A stretch of DNA of 64,000 bases, from assembly GCA_964457335.1 (NCBI GenBank), contig CAYWGD010000017.1, forward strand, positions 22,143 to 86,142, written 5' to 3'. The DNA is from CAJBVW01 sp964457335 (GTDB taxonomy: Bacteria; Myxococcota_A; UBA796; SXON01). Positions 44,911 to 54,787 of the stretch are shown piece after piece (position 1 is the first letter of the stretch; the number at the start of each line of letters is the position of its first letter). Position numbers and translations under genes: made by a program. The notes below the pieces were generated by a model. The model saw only the letters and a program-made list of their open reading frames with translations. It was not told where the DNA came from and did no database searches.

Positions 44911-45011
44911 GGCAGGCCGTGCCGCGCTGGTGCCGGCCCCGGTCTTCAAAACCGGTCGGGGCGCCTCGAGAGGGGCCGCCCGGTGGGTTCGATTCCCATG
45001 GCCTGCCGCCA
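44911..45011 (+). tRNA. selC: Selenocysteine tRNA (anticodon TCA)
   Basis: A 101-base tRNA including an encoded CCA end. The 8-bp acceptor stem GGCAGGCC/GGCCTGCC is perfect, as expected for tRNA-Sec and unlike the 7 bp of other tRNAs. The anticodon arm is CCGGT, loop CTTCAAA, ACCGG, with anticodon TCA at 44946-44948. A long variable arm (about 44956-44980) and a T arm with TGGG-TTCGATT-CCCA complete it. It decodes UGA as selenocysteine. selA, selB and selD are not in the window. Confidence 0.95.
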
Positions 45012-45100
45012 CTTCTCCCCGAATCCACCGATCGACCATCGGTGACGATCTCCGTCGGCTCCAGCAAGTGGCCGGCGTCGGCGGTGACTACCGCACTGAC

Positions 45101-47809
45101 ATGTCGCACGGGCCCCGCCTACGCTACTGGCCCGCGCTGGTGGCGCTGATCGCGGGCTTCCTGTTCTCGATCGTCGCCTTCTGGGCGATGTTGGGTTGGG
45201 AGCGCGCGACCGACCTCCGGCGGGTCGAGGGCCGCTTCGAGGAGCGGGCCGAGCACGTCATCCTCCAGGTCCAGCAGGAGGTGTCCGGGCACCTCGCGGC
45301 CGCCGAGGCGGTGGAGGCCCTGTACGAGGCGTCGGTCGACGTGACCCGCGCCGAGTTCCAGACGTTCACCCGCGGCGTGTTCCGGCAGAACCCGCACATC
45401 CGGCGGATCGCCTGGGCCCCGCGGGTGGACCCGGCGGATCGGGAGGCGTTCGAGCGCCGGGTGGAGCAGGAGGTCCCCGGCTTCGCCGTGCATCCGGGCG
45501 ACCGCGCGCTCGGAGAGCTGCTCTTCCCCATCGAGTTCACGTCGCCCGCGGGCGACGGGGAGCTCGGGCTCGACATCGCCAGCGTCTCCGCCCTGCGGGA
45601 GGCGGCGACCCACGCCGCGGCCACCGGACGCGGGGCGACGGTCGGGCCGCTCCCCCTCGGCCCCCTCGGGGGCGGGGACGGCGTAGGGGTGGCCGTGCTG
45701 CTCCCGTTCTACCGGTCGGCGGCCCCCGGCGTCGCCCCGGTCCTGGAGGGCTTCGTGCTGGAGCTCCTCGACGTGGAGTCGCTCGTCGGCGGGGCGGTGC
45801 AGGACCTCGACGTGTGGCTGTCGGATGCCGCCGGCCGCCCGGCGATGGCGTGGCGTGAGGGCGAGCCGGCGCGGCCCGGGGTCCCGCCCGCCGAGGGGCT
45901 GGTCCGACGCGCGGGCCTCCTGGTGGGGGACCAGGTCTGGACCCTCGCCGTGTCGACCCCGCACGTCGTGGCGGCGCCGGGGGCGTCTGCGTGGGGCGTG
46001 CTGGCGCTCGGGCTCGCCGCGTCCGTGGTCGGCGCGGCGTACCTCGGCCGCCTCCGGAGCTTCGCCGCGGAGCTCGCATCCGCCAACGTCGCGTTGGGCG
46101 CCGAGATGACACGGCGCGAGGAGGCCGAGCGGACACGCGAGCGCCTCTCGGGTGTCCTGGAGGCGACGAGCGACCTGGTCGCGATGGCCGAGCCGGGCGA
46201 CCACCTGCTCTACCTCAACCGCGCCGGGCGCACGTTGCTCGGGATCGGCGAGCGGGAGGAGGTCGGCCGCACGCTCTTGACCGACCTCTTCGGCCCGCGG
46301 ACGCGGCCCGGCGTCGCGGCGTTCCTCCGCTCGTCGGAGAGCCTGTGGAAGGGCGAGGTGGAGCTTCGCCGCAGGGACGGAGAGGAGATCCCGGCGCTCG
46401 GGATCCTCCAGGTCCACCGAGGGAGGGGCGACGTGGTGGAGTACCGCTCCGCCATCGCGCACGACATCCGCGATCGGAAGCAGGCCGAACGCGAGCTCGA
46501 GCGACACGCCTACTACGACGAGCTCACCGGGCTCCCGAACCGGCGCCTCCTGGAGCGCCGCCTCGGCGAGGCGATCGAGAAGACCGGGCCCCGGCAGCGA
46601 ACGGCCGTCCTCCTCGTGAACCCCGACCGCTTCCGGTTCGTCAGCCTCACGCTCGGCCCCGCCTACCGCGACCTGGCCCTGCACGCGCTGGCGCGTCGCC
46701 TGGAGGCGATCACGCGCCCCGGGGAGACGGTCGCGCACTACGTCGGGGAGACCTTCGCATTGATCCTCCCGTCGGTCGAGGCCGCGGGGGTACACCGCGT
46801 CCGCGACGCCCTGTTCGAGGCCGTCGCCCAGCCGCTCGACGTGGAGGGCGCGGAGATCCGGCTCGGCATCAGCATCGGCGGCTGCTACTACCCCGAGGAC
46901 GGCGCCGACGTCCCCTCGCTCCTGCGCCACGCCGACGCGGCCCTGCACGAGGCCACCGAGCTGGGCGGCGGGGTGTGCCGCTTCTTCACCGCCGAGCTCC
47001 ACCGGCGCCTCGAGGACCGGGTGACGATGGAGGCGGAGCTCCGGCAGGCGATCGAGCGGGACGAGCTCACCCTCTACTACCAGCCCCAGCTCGATCTCGA
47101 GACCGGGCGCGTCGCCGGGGTGGAAGCGCTCCTGCGGTGGCGCCATCCCCGCCTGGGGCTCCTGGGTCCCAAGGACCTGGTCAAGGTCGCCGAGGCGAGC
47201 CGCCTCATCCTCCCGATCGGCGAGTGGGCCATGGCCAGCGCGTGCAGGCAGGCCCACGCCTGGCGGGAGGCCGGGATGCCGGCGCTCGCCCTCGGCGTGA
47301 ACGTCTCCTCCCACCAACTGGGCCAGGCCGACCTGGAGGCGCGCATCCGCCGCGGGATCCGGGAAGGCGGCCTCGCGGCCGGGGAGCTCGAGATCGAGCT
47401 GACGGAGTCCGCGTTGATGGCCGACCCGGTCGAGGTGCGCGAGCTCCTCGGCCGGCTGCGCGACAGCGGCTGCCGCATCGCCATCGACGACTTCGGGACC
47501 GGCTACTCCTGCCTGGACTACCTCAGGCAGCTGCCGGTGGACCGGCTGAAGATCGACCAGTCGTTCGTCCGCGACGTGACCACCGACCCGCGATCGGCGG
47601 GCATCGTGCGCACCATCCTCGCCCTCGCGCGCCACATCGGCCTCGACACGATCGCCGAGGGGGTGTCCGACGCCGCGCAGGCGCGGTTCCTCCGCGACGA
47701 GGGCTGTCACCAGATCCAAGGGTACCTGGTCAGCCGCCCGGTGCCGGCCGACGAGATCCCGGGCCTGGAGCGCGCGCTCCGCGCGCAACCGCTCCTCACC
47801 CCCGCCTGA
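45101..47809 (+). CDS. CHASE-PAS-GGDEF-EAL membrane protein, c-di-GMP phosphodiesterase type
   Basis: A 902-residue protein. TM1 is at about 8-30, a CHASE sensor domain lies at 40-290, TM2 is near 295-315, PAS at 345-460, GGDEF at 465-620 and EAL at 640-890. The GGDEF signature is VGETF, so it should not make c-di-GMP. The EAL side is complete: VEALLRW, NVSSHQL, ELTESAL, DDFGTGYSCLDYL and DTIAEGV. It probably degrades c-di-GMP in response to a periplasmic signal. It starts 89 bases after selC. Confidence 0.92.
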   Translation: MSHGPRLRYWPALVALIAGFLFSIVAFWAMLGWERATDLRRVEGRFEERAEHVILQVQQEVSGHLAAAEAVEALYEASVDVTRAEFQTFTRGVFRQNPHIRRIAWAPRVDPADREAFERRVEQEVPGFAVHPGDRALGELLFPIEFTSPAGDGELGLDIASVSALREAATHAAATGRGATVGPLPLGPLGGGDGVGVAVLLPFYRSAAPGVAPVLEGFVLELLDVESLVGGAVQDLDVWLSDAAGRPAMAWREGEPARPGVPPAEGLVRRAGLLVGDQVWTLAVSTPHVVAAPGASAWGVLALGLAASVVGAAYLGRLRSFAAELASANVALGAEMTRREEAERTRERLSGVLEATSDLVAMAEPGDHLLYLNRAGRTLLGIGEREEVGRTLLTDLFGPRTRPGVAAFLRSSESLWKGEVELRRRDGEEIPALGILQVHRGRGDVVEYRSAIAHDIRDRKQAERELERHAYYDELTGLPNRRLLERRLGEAIEKTGPRQRTAVLLVNPDRFRFVSLTLGPAYRDLALHALARRLEAITRPGETVAHYVGETFALILPSVEAAGVHRVRDALFEAVAQPLDVEGAEIRLGISIGGCYYPEDGADVPSLLRHADAALHEATELGGGVCRFFTAELHRRLEDRVTMEAELRQAIERDELTLYYQPQLDLETGRVAGVEALLRWRHPRLGLLGPKDLVKVAEASRLILPIGEWAMASACRQAHAWREAGMPALALGVNVSSHQLGQADLEARIRRGIREGGLAAGELEIELTESALMADPVEVRELLGRLRDSGCRIAIDDFGTGYSCLDYLRQLPVDRLKIDQSFVRDVTTDPRSAGIVRTILALARHIGLDTIAEGVSDAAQARFLRDEGCHQIQGYLVSRPVPADEIPGLERALRAQPLLTPA

Positions 47810-47811
47810 CC

Positions 47812-47840
47812 GCGCGGCGCCGACCGGGTCGGTGCCGCGC
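47812..47840. terminator. Long hairpin between convergent genes
   Basis: A 13-bp stem (one G-U pair) with a 3-base loop, GCGCGGCGCCGAC against GTCGGTGCCGCGC, starting right after the EAL-protein stop. A second imperfect GC stem follows at about 47851-47883. Together they can end both convergent transcripts. Confidence 0.65.
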
Positions 47841-47889
47841 GAGAGCGTGAGCGAGCGCCCCCGTAGGAGGCGCCCGCTCCGCGGGTGGC

Positions 47890-48219
47890 CTACTCGACCT
47901 CCTCCTTCTGTCGGCTCGACGGTGCACCCGTGCGCTGCTGCTGCGCCGCCGCGGCACGCGCCCGCCCGCTCGCCTGTCCACCCTTGCGGCCGGCCTCGCG
48001 GGCCTCCTCGGGCGTGAACTCGTGGGCCGTGCCCTTGGCATGCGCCGCCTTGCCGCCCTTTCGGCCGGCCTCGCGTGCCTCCTCGGGCGTGAACTCGTGC
48101 GCCGTGCCCTTCTCGTGGGAGGCCTTGCCCCCCTTGCTGGCGATCTCCTTCTGCTTCGCCGGATCCATGCCCGCGAAGCCCCGACCGCCGCGGCTCCCCC
48201 CTTCCTTCTCTTGTGGCAT
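47890..48219 (-). CDS. KGG-repeat stress protein (YciG/GsiB type)
   Basis: A 109-residue hydrophilic protein. It starts MPQEKEGGSRGGRGFAGMDP and then has tandem 25-residue units containing KGG, KGTAHEFTPEEAREAGRKGG, as in small stress-response proteins that resemble plant LEA proteins. The DNA units (47987-48036 and 48062-48111) differ at 2 of 50 bases, so the duplication is recent or gene-converted. The tail is Ala/Arg/Gln-rich. It is probably induced in stationary phase or by desiccation. Confidence 0.88.
   Translation of the reverse strand: MPQEKEGGSRGGRGFAGMDPAKQKEIASKGGKASHEKGTAHEFTPEEAREAGRKGGKAAHAKGTAHEFTPEEAREAGRKGGQASGRARAAAAQQQRTGAPSSRQKEEVE
47987..48111. repeat. Near-identical 75-base tandem repeat in the KGG gene
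   Basis: Two 50-base blocks 75 bases apart differ at two positions and encode the 25-residue KGG unit. Slippage here could change the repeat number between strains. Confidence 0.75.
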
Positions 48220-48323
48220 GACACGTTCTCCTCTGTGTCGTGTTTGCCCGATCCCCCCGGATCGGGAACCCTACCGGGGACGAACGTAGCGACACGGCTG
48301 AGGCGGTCTACGCCGATGCCAGC

Positions 48324-50090
48324 TCACACAGGGGAACGTGACAGAGCGCGACGCATCGCTCTGAGCTCCTCCCAGAGGGCCTCGGGCACGCGCGACCCGT
48401 AGCCGCGCAGGTAGTCGGCCTGCTCGTCGAACGCGTCGCGCCACGCCTCGGCGTCGACCGTCAGGAGGTGTCGCAGGGTGTCAGGCGCGATGCGGGAATC
48501 CGAGAGGTCGATCGCCCCGTCCGTGGGGACGCGGCCGATCGCGGTCTCGCGGGCCGCCCCTCCGCCCCGGCAGCGGTCGGCGATCCACGCGAGCACGCGC
48601 AGGTTGTCCCCGAAGCCCGGCCACAGGAACGTGCCATCGCCGCCGGTGCGGAACCAATTCACGGAGTAGATGCGCGGCGCGTGCGAGAGGCGCGCGCCGA
48701 CCCGCAGCCAGTGGGCCCAGTAGTCGCCGAGGTGGTACCCGCAGAAGGGGAGCATCGCCATGGGGTCGTGGCGCAGCACGCCGACCTTCCCGGTGGCCGC
48801 CGCGGTCGTCTCCGAGGCGAGCATCGCGCCCATGAGCGTCCCGTGGGCCCAGTCGCGCGCCTCGTACACGAGCGGCACGGTGTCGGCGCGGCGCGCGCCG
48901 AAGAGGATCGCGTCGATCGGCACGCCGCGCGGGCTCTCCCAGGCCGGCGAGATCGACGGGCACTGGCTCGCGGGGGCGGTGAAGCGGCTGTTGGGGTGCG
49001 CGGCGGGGGCGCCGCTCCCCGGCGTCCACGGCCGGCCCTGCCAGTCGAGCGTCCCCTCCATGGGCGGATCGTCGTGCCCTTCCCACCAGGGCATCCCGTC
49101 CGGGCGGAGCGCCACGTTGGTGTAGAGCGTGTTCCGCTGCATCGTCGCGAGCGCGTTCGGGTTGGTTCGGCTGCTGGTCCCGGGCACCACGCCGAAGAAG
49201 CCGTGCTCGGGGTTGATCGCCCAGAGGCGGCCGTCGGGGCCCGGGCGGAGCCAGGCGATGTCGTCGCCGATGGTCCAGACGCGCCAGCCGGCCCGCGACA
49301 TCTCGGGGGGCGGCACCAACATCGCCAGGTTGGTCTTGCCACACGCGCTCGGGAACGCGCCGGCCACCCAGGTGGTGTGTCCGCTCGGGTCCTGGATCCC
49401 CACGATGAGCATGTGCTCGGCGAGCCAGCCCTCGTGCCGCCCGATCCAGCTCCCGAGGCGGAGCGCGAGGCACTTCTTGCCCAGCAACGCGTTCCCGCCG
49501 TAGCCGGAGTTCACGCTCCAGATCTCGTTGGACTCGGGGAAGTGGCAGATGTAGCGGCGGTCCGGATCCAGGGTGCCGACGGAGTGGAGGCAGCGCGTGA
49601 ACGCGCCGTCCGGCCCGAGCGCCTCGAGCGCGATCGCCCCCATGCGCGTCATGATCCGCATGGAGAGCGCGACGTACGCGCTGTCCGTGAGCTCGATCCC
49701 CACCTTGGCCAGCGGCGAGCCGGGCATCCCCATGAGGAAGGGGACGACGTACATCGTCCGGCCGCGCATGATGCCCGCGCACAGCTCCGTCAGCGTGGCC
49801 CGCGCCTCGTCGGGGGCGATCCAGTTGTTGTTCGGGCCCGCGTCTTCGCGGTCCCGGGTGCACACGAAGGTGGACTTCTCGGTGCGCGCCACGTCGGAGG
49901 GGTCGCTCCGGTGCAGGTAGCAGCCGGGCAGCCGCTCCTGGTCCAGCGGGAGGAGCGCCCCCGACCGGACCGCGCGGCGCGTGAGCCGCTCCCGCTCCCC
50001 CTCCGAGCCGTCGCACCAGACCACCTCGTCCGGCTGGCACAGCTCCACCATCCGCGAGACCCACTCCCTGACGCTCTGCGCGACCTCCAT
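48324..50090 (-). CDS. pckG: Phosphoenolpyruvate carboxykinase (GTP)
   Basis: A 588-residue enzyme making PEP from oxaloacetate with GTP. The P-loop AFPSACGKTNLAML (245-258) includes the reactive Cys250. PGPPGSP-like MGMPGSPLAKVG, RHEGWLAEHML, TIGDDIAWL, NPEHGFFGVVPGTS and NWFRTGGDGTFLWPGFGDN are all present. AAGGAG lies a few bases before the ATG. The length is typical for the GTP class. With pyk it could mark gluconeogenic growth. Confidence 0.97.
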   Translation of the reverse strand: MEVAQSVREWVSRMVELCQPDEVVWCDGSEGERERLTRRAVRSGALLPLDQERLPGCYLHRSDPSDVARTEKSTFVCTRDREDAGPNNNWIAPDEARATLTELCAGIMRGRTMYVVPFLMGMPGSPLAKVGIELTDSAYVALSMRIMTRMGAIALEALGPDGAFTRCLHSVGTLDPDRRYICHFPESNEIWSVNSGYGGNALLGKKCLALRLGSWIGRHEGWLAEHMLIVGIQDPSGHTTWVAGAFPSACGKTNLAMLVPPPEMSRAGWRVWTIGDDIAWLRPGPDGRLWAINPEHGFFGVVPGTSSRTNPNALATMQRNTLYTNVALRPDGMPWWEGHDDPPMEGTLDWQGRPWTPGSGAPAAHPNSRFTAPASQCPSISPAWESPRGVPIDAILFGARRADTVPLVYEARDWAHGTLMGAMLASETTAAATGKVGVLRHDPMAMLPFCGYHLGDYWAHWLRVGARLSHAPRIYSVNWFRTGGDGTFLWPGFGDNLRVLAWIADRCRGGGAARETAIGRVPTDGAIDLSDSRIAPDTLRHLLTVDAEAWRDAFDEQADYLRGYGSRVPEALWEELRAMRRALSRSPV

Positions 50091-50114
50091 GACCGCTCCT
50101 TCGATAGGCGGCGC

Positions 50115-50143
50115 AAGCTAGGACCCGTCCGGGGGGTGGTCAA
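50115..50143 (-). promoter_or_regulatory. Promoter of pckG
   Basis: On the minus strand: TTGACC (50143-50138), a 17-base spacer and TAGCTT (50120-50115). It sits about 25 bases before the pckG start. The operator-like palindrome at 50164-50176 lies just upstream. Confidence 0.45.
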
Positions 50144-50163
50144 CGAAAATCGTCGTTCGACTT

Positions 50164-50176
50164 ACGAAACTTTCGT
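50164..50176. promoter_or_regulatory. Palindrome upstream of pckG
   Basis: ACGAAA-C-TTTCGT is a perfect inverted repeat with a one-base centre. Half-sites recur at 50143-50148 (ACGAAA) and around 50150. Together they suggest operators for a dimeric regulator of pckG. Confidence 0.4.
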
Positions 50177-50877
50177 CATGAGCCGGAGGCGCCCTCCGCC
50201 TGCGGGGCGCCCCGCACGTCGACCGTGAACGTCATCTCGTCCCGGTTCCGCAGCGCCCCGAGGAGCGCGGAGTACGGCTCGAAGCCGAAGTCGGTGGCGC
50301 GCGCGGTGAACGTGCCGGCGGCCGAGAAGCCCTCCCGGTCGGCGGCGACCTCGAACACGGCGGACACGGGCCGCGTGGTCCCGTGGATCGTGAGGTCGCC
50401 GGTCACGCGCACGCCCGCGTCGGCGGCCTCGCAGCGCCGGGCGACGAAGGTGATCGTGGGGAAGCGCGCCGCGTCGAGCTGCCGCTCCCCGCGCATGTCC
50501 TCGCCGATCTGCGCGCGCTGGCGGTCGCCGAGTTTCCGGTCGTACCCGACGCGCCGTCGGAGCGCGTCCTCGTCGGGGCGCAGGCCGGACACCGGGACGA
50601 CGATCCGGACGGCGCAGGCGGACGGGTCGGCGGGGTCCCAGGTGACCTCTCCGGACCAGCCCGTGGCGGCGACCACGTGGTCGTGGGACACGCTGGACCC
50701 GATCGTGCGGGGATCCTTCAGCACCTGGACGTAGAGCGCGCTCCGGTCGGGGTCGAGCGTGTAGGCGAGCGGGCCCGCCTCGGCGCTCGCCGTGTCCCCG
50801 CCCGCCGGACCCGCGCTCGCCGGCGCGACGACCGCCGGGAGCAACCACGACCACGACCACGCGACGATCCGTCCCAT
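50176..50877 (-). CDS. YceI-family exported protein
   Basis: A 233-residue protein. Signal peptide MGRIVAWSWSWLLPAVVAPASA is followed by a YceI lipocalin-like barrel: DPDRSALYVQVLKD, VSHDHVVAATGWSGEV, ARFPTITFVARRCE, TGDLTIHGTTRPVSAVFEV and ARATDFGFEPYS. The family binds polyisoprenoids. It precedes pckG but has its own stop before the pckG promoter, so they are probably separate units. Confidence 0.88.
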   Translation of the reverse strand: MGRIVAWSWSWLLPAVVAPASAGPAGGDTASAEAGPLAYTLDPDRSALYVQVLKDPRTIGSSVSHDHVVAATGWSGEVTWDPADPSACAVRIVVPVSGLRPDEDALRRRVGYDRKLGDRQRAQIGEDMRGERQLDAARFPTITFVARRCEAADAGVRVTGDLTIHGTTRPVSAVFEVAADREGFSAAGTFTARATDFGFEPYSALLGALRNRDEMTFTVDVRGAPQAEGASGS

Positions 50878-50899
50878 GGAGGGATCGTAGGCGCGCGGA

Positions 50900-52291
<1,392 letters not shown>

Positions 52292-52415
52292 GGGGCGGGA
52301 ACGTAGCACACGCGCCCGCGCCCCGCGTCGGCCGATCCTCGTCGGGACGGATGCGGGCAGGCTGAAGACGGGGATAGGCTTGCGCGTCCCAACGCTCGCC
52401 CCCCTGGAGGCCCCG

Positions 52416-52928
52416 TTGTCCACCCCGCGCGCGCTCTGGCTCCGAATCGCCCTCCTCGCCGCCCTCGTCGTCGGCACGGCCGACGCGGCCGGGAAGCAGG
52501 CCCCCAACTTCACCCTGCGGGACCTGGCGAACGCCTCCCACAGCCTCGCGGACTACAAGGGCAAGGTCGTCCTGCTGAACTTCTGGGCCACGTGGTGCGG
52601 CCCCTGCCAGGTCGAGATGCCGCACCTCGAGGCGATGGCGAAGGAGCTCGGGCCGAAGGGGCTCGTGGTCCTCGGCATCTCCGCGGACGCCGCGCGTGAC
52701 GCCTCGAAGGTCAAGCCGCTCGTGGTCAGCAAGGGCCTGACCTACACGGTGCTGCTCGATCCGCAGACCACGGTGGTCGCGCAGTTCAACCCCACCAAGA
52801 CGCTCCCGTACAACGTCCTGGTGGACCGCGACGGCAACATCGACCAGGTCTTCAGCGGCTACAACCCCGGCGACGAGGTGAAGCTGAAGGCCGCGATCGA
52901 GAAGCTCCTCGCCACGCCCACGCCGTGA
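52416..52928 (+). CDS. TlpA-family thioredoxin-like protein
   Basis: A 170-residue exported thiol-disulfide protein. TTG 52416 is chosen because CTGGAGG lies 5 bases upstream and signal peptide ALWLRIALLAALVVGTADA follows. The thioredoxin fold has NFWATWCGPC with the CxxC pair, LVVLGISAD and the cis-Pro loop TLPYNVLVD. The stop overlaps the next start (GTGA), so it is co-made with an outer-membrane protein, perhaps acting on its cysteines (IRCAGGQCRS). Confidence 0.92.
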   Translation: MSTPRALWLRIALLAALVVGTADAAGKQAPNFTLRDLANASHSLADYKGKVVLLNFWATWCGPCQVEMPHLEAMAKELGPKGLVVLGISADAARDASKVKPLVVSKGLTYTVLLDPQTTVVAQFNPTKTLPYNVLVDRDGNIDQVFSGYNPGDEVKLKAAIEKLLATPTP

Positions 52929-54730
52929 TCGTCGCCCTCGCCCTCGCGGGGCTGGCCCACTCCGGGCTCGCCCGCGCCGCGGAGCCGACCGCGCCCGCCG
53001 CCGAAGCGCCCCCCGCCGACGCGCCGGCACCGGCCGACCCCGCCGCCGCAACCGCCGGCGCCGCCAGCGGCCCGGCCACGTCCACGCAGCTCGGCATCCT
53101 CGAGGGCGTGCACGGCTCCGAGGACCTCCGCGTCCGCTACTGGCACGTCCCCGAGAAGCTCGAGAACTTCGAGGACCGCGACATCCTCGACTACCTCGAG
53201 GTGGTGAACCGCCTCGACCTCGCGGGCGGGAACGAGCGCGTGAGCGTCGGCGCGCGCATCGACGCCGTGGGGCTCTTCGCCAACCAGTACATCCTCGACG
53301 GCGAGCTCCACGACGAGCGCGAGCTCCTCGGCACCGGGCTCCAGTCGCCCTTCGACAGCGCCTACCTCGACCTCGAGAAGGCCTGGGCGGAGTGGCGCAC
53401 CCCCGCCGTGAGCTTCACGCTCGGGGACGCCTACGTCTCCTTCGGGCGCGGCATGGCGCTCAACCTCGTGAAGAACACGGACATCGACGTCGACACGTCC
53501 GTCCGCGGTCTCCGCGGGGTGGCCCACGTCGGGAACTGGGACGTGACGGTCGCGAGCGGCCTCACCAACCCCCAGCAGGTGGCGCTCGAGAACCCGAACA
53601 TCGGGATCCAGCCGGACCTCTCGCACGCGGTGACCGGCCTGCGCATCGACCGCTACGGCCTCGGCCCCGTGAACGTGGGCGCGCACGGGCTCTTCCTGCA
53701 GTACGGCCGCGCCTTCGTGGAGGGCCAGGACGGCTGGGGCGTCTACGGGCGGCCCGTGGACGCCTGGGTCGGCGGGGCGAGCGCGGAGGCCCTCGGCGTG
53801 GCGGGGCTCGACCTCTTCGCGGAGGCCGACGTCTACGGCTACATGGCGGACGAGATCCCGGTCGACTTCGGCCACGCGCTCTACGCCAGCGCCGCCGCCT
53901 ACCCCGGCCGCGCATCCGTCCTCGTGGAGCTCCGCCGCAGCAAGGACGCGGAGTGGATCAACACCTTCTCCGACGGCTACGAGATCGCCAGCGGGCCCAC
54001 CCTCGAGTACGAGCGCGTCGTCACCGAGGACAGCTCGGCGGCGGTGAACTCGAACGACATCACGGGCGGTCGCGCCCGCGTCGACCTGCGCTACGGCAAC
54101 GTCGCCAAGGGCGTCACGCTCGTGCCCTACGCGAGCGTCGCGGTCTTCCGCGACGAGGATCTCGACGGGCTGCACTTCAACCGCGCGGCCGAGACCATCG
54201 TCCACCCCATCCTGGGCGTGCAGTACATCCGGCACGAGCTCCACGTGCTCGCCAACGTCGGCCAGCGCGTGGACGTGCGCGATCGCATGGAGGACGGCAC
54301 CGAGCTCGGCGCCGACATGCTCCTGCACGCGGACGTCGACCTCGCCGTGCCGCTCGCCGGCTCCGTGTCGCTCGAGCTCGCGCCGGCCCTCATGCACTAC
54401 CGCTGGGGCGTCAATCCGCAGCAGCAGACCGACTACACCGACTTCTCGAACGCGCTCGCGATCAAGGTCGGCGCGCCCTGGGCCTTCATCCTCTACACCG
54501 ACTACTCGGACAACCCGCTGATCAGCAGCACGGGCAACCTGCAGGGCCTCTTCGGGGACGCCGGCGAGTCGCTCTACGGCGCGGTCGAGGTCCAGTGGAT
54601 GCCCACCTCGTCGACCACGCTGAAGGCCTTCTACGGCGCCTACCGCGCGGGCATCCGCTGCGCGGGCGGCCAGTGCCGGTCGCTGCCGGGCTTCGAGGGC
54701 GCGAAGCTCTCGTTGACGACGACGTTCTGA
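52925..54730 (+). CDS. Large outer-membrane beta-barrel protein
   Basis: A 601-residue protein starting at GTG inside the TlpA stop. The signal peptide is MIVALALAGLAHSGLARAAE, followed by an Ala/Pro linker. The rest has regular amphipathic strands with tyrosine and glycine turns (VSFTLGDAYVSFGRGMALNL, RARVDLRYGNVAKGVTLVPY) and ends in phenylalanine (SLTTTF), a barrel-assembly signal. A cysteine pair is near the end. It resembles the porin-like partners of TlpA proteins in related bacteria; the substrate is unknown. Confidence 0.8.
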   Translation: MIVALALAGLAHSGLARAAEPTAPAAEAPPADAPAPADPAAATAGAASGPATSTQLGILEGVHGSEDLRVRYWHVPEKLENFEDRDILDYLEVVNRLDLAGGNERVSVGARIDAVGLFANQYILDGELHDERELLGTGLQSPFDSAYLDLEKAWAEWRTPAVSFTLGDAYVSFGRGMALNLVKNTDIDVDTSVRGLRGVAHVGNWDVTVASGLTNPQQVALENPNIGIQPDLSHAVTGLRIDRYGLGPVNVGAHGLFLQYGRAFVEGQDGWGVYGRPVDAWVGGASAEALGVAGLDLFAEADVYGYMADEIPVDFGHALYASAAAYPGRASVLVELRRSKDAEWINTFSDGYEIASGPTLEYERVVTEDSSAAVNSNDITGGRARVDLRYGNVAKGVTLVPYASVAVFRDEDLDGLHFNRAAETIVHPILGVQYIRHELHVLANVGQRVDVRDRMEDGTELGADMLLHADVDLAVPLAGSVSLELAPALMHYRWGVNPQQQTDYTDFSNALAIKVGAPWAFILYTDYSDNPLISSTGNLQGLFGDAGESLYGAVEVQWMPTSSTTLKAFYGAYRAGIRCAGGQCRSLPGFEGAKLSLTTTF

Positions 54731-54743
54731 CGGGCCTTCTTCT

Positions 54744-54781
54744 CCTTGGGGCGGGGGGCGGGCCCCCCGCAACGCCCCCCC
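54744..54781 (+). repeat. G-rich hairpin repeat, copy D
   Basis: Same orientation as copy A: CTTGGGGCGGGGGG, then GCGGGGGGC-GG-GCCCCCCGC (54751-54770) and AACGCCCCCC. It lies between convergent stops at 54730 and 54788. Confidence 0.8.
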
Positions 54782-54787
54782 TCGCTC

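Noticed and set aside
44902..45100. selA/selB or a UGA-containing selenoprotein next to selC
   Set aside because: Neighbouring genes have no in-frame UGA aligned with a cysteine position and neither flanking product is a selenium enzyme.
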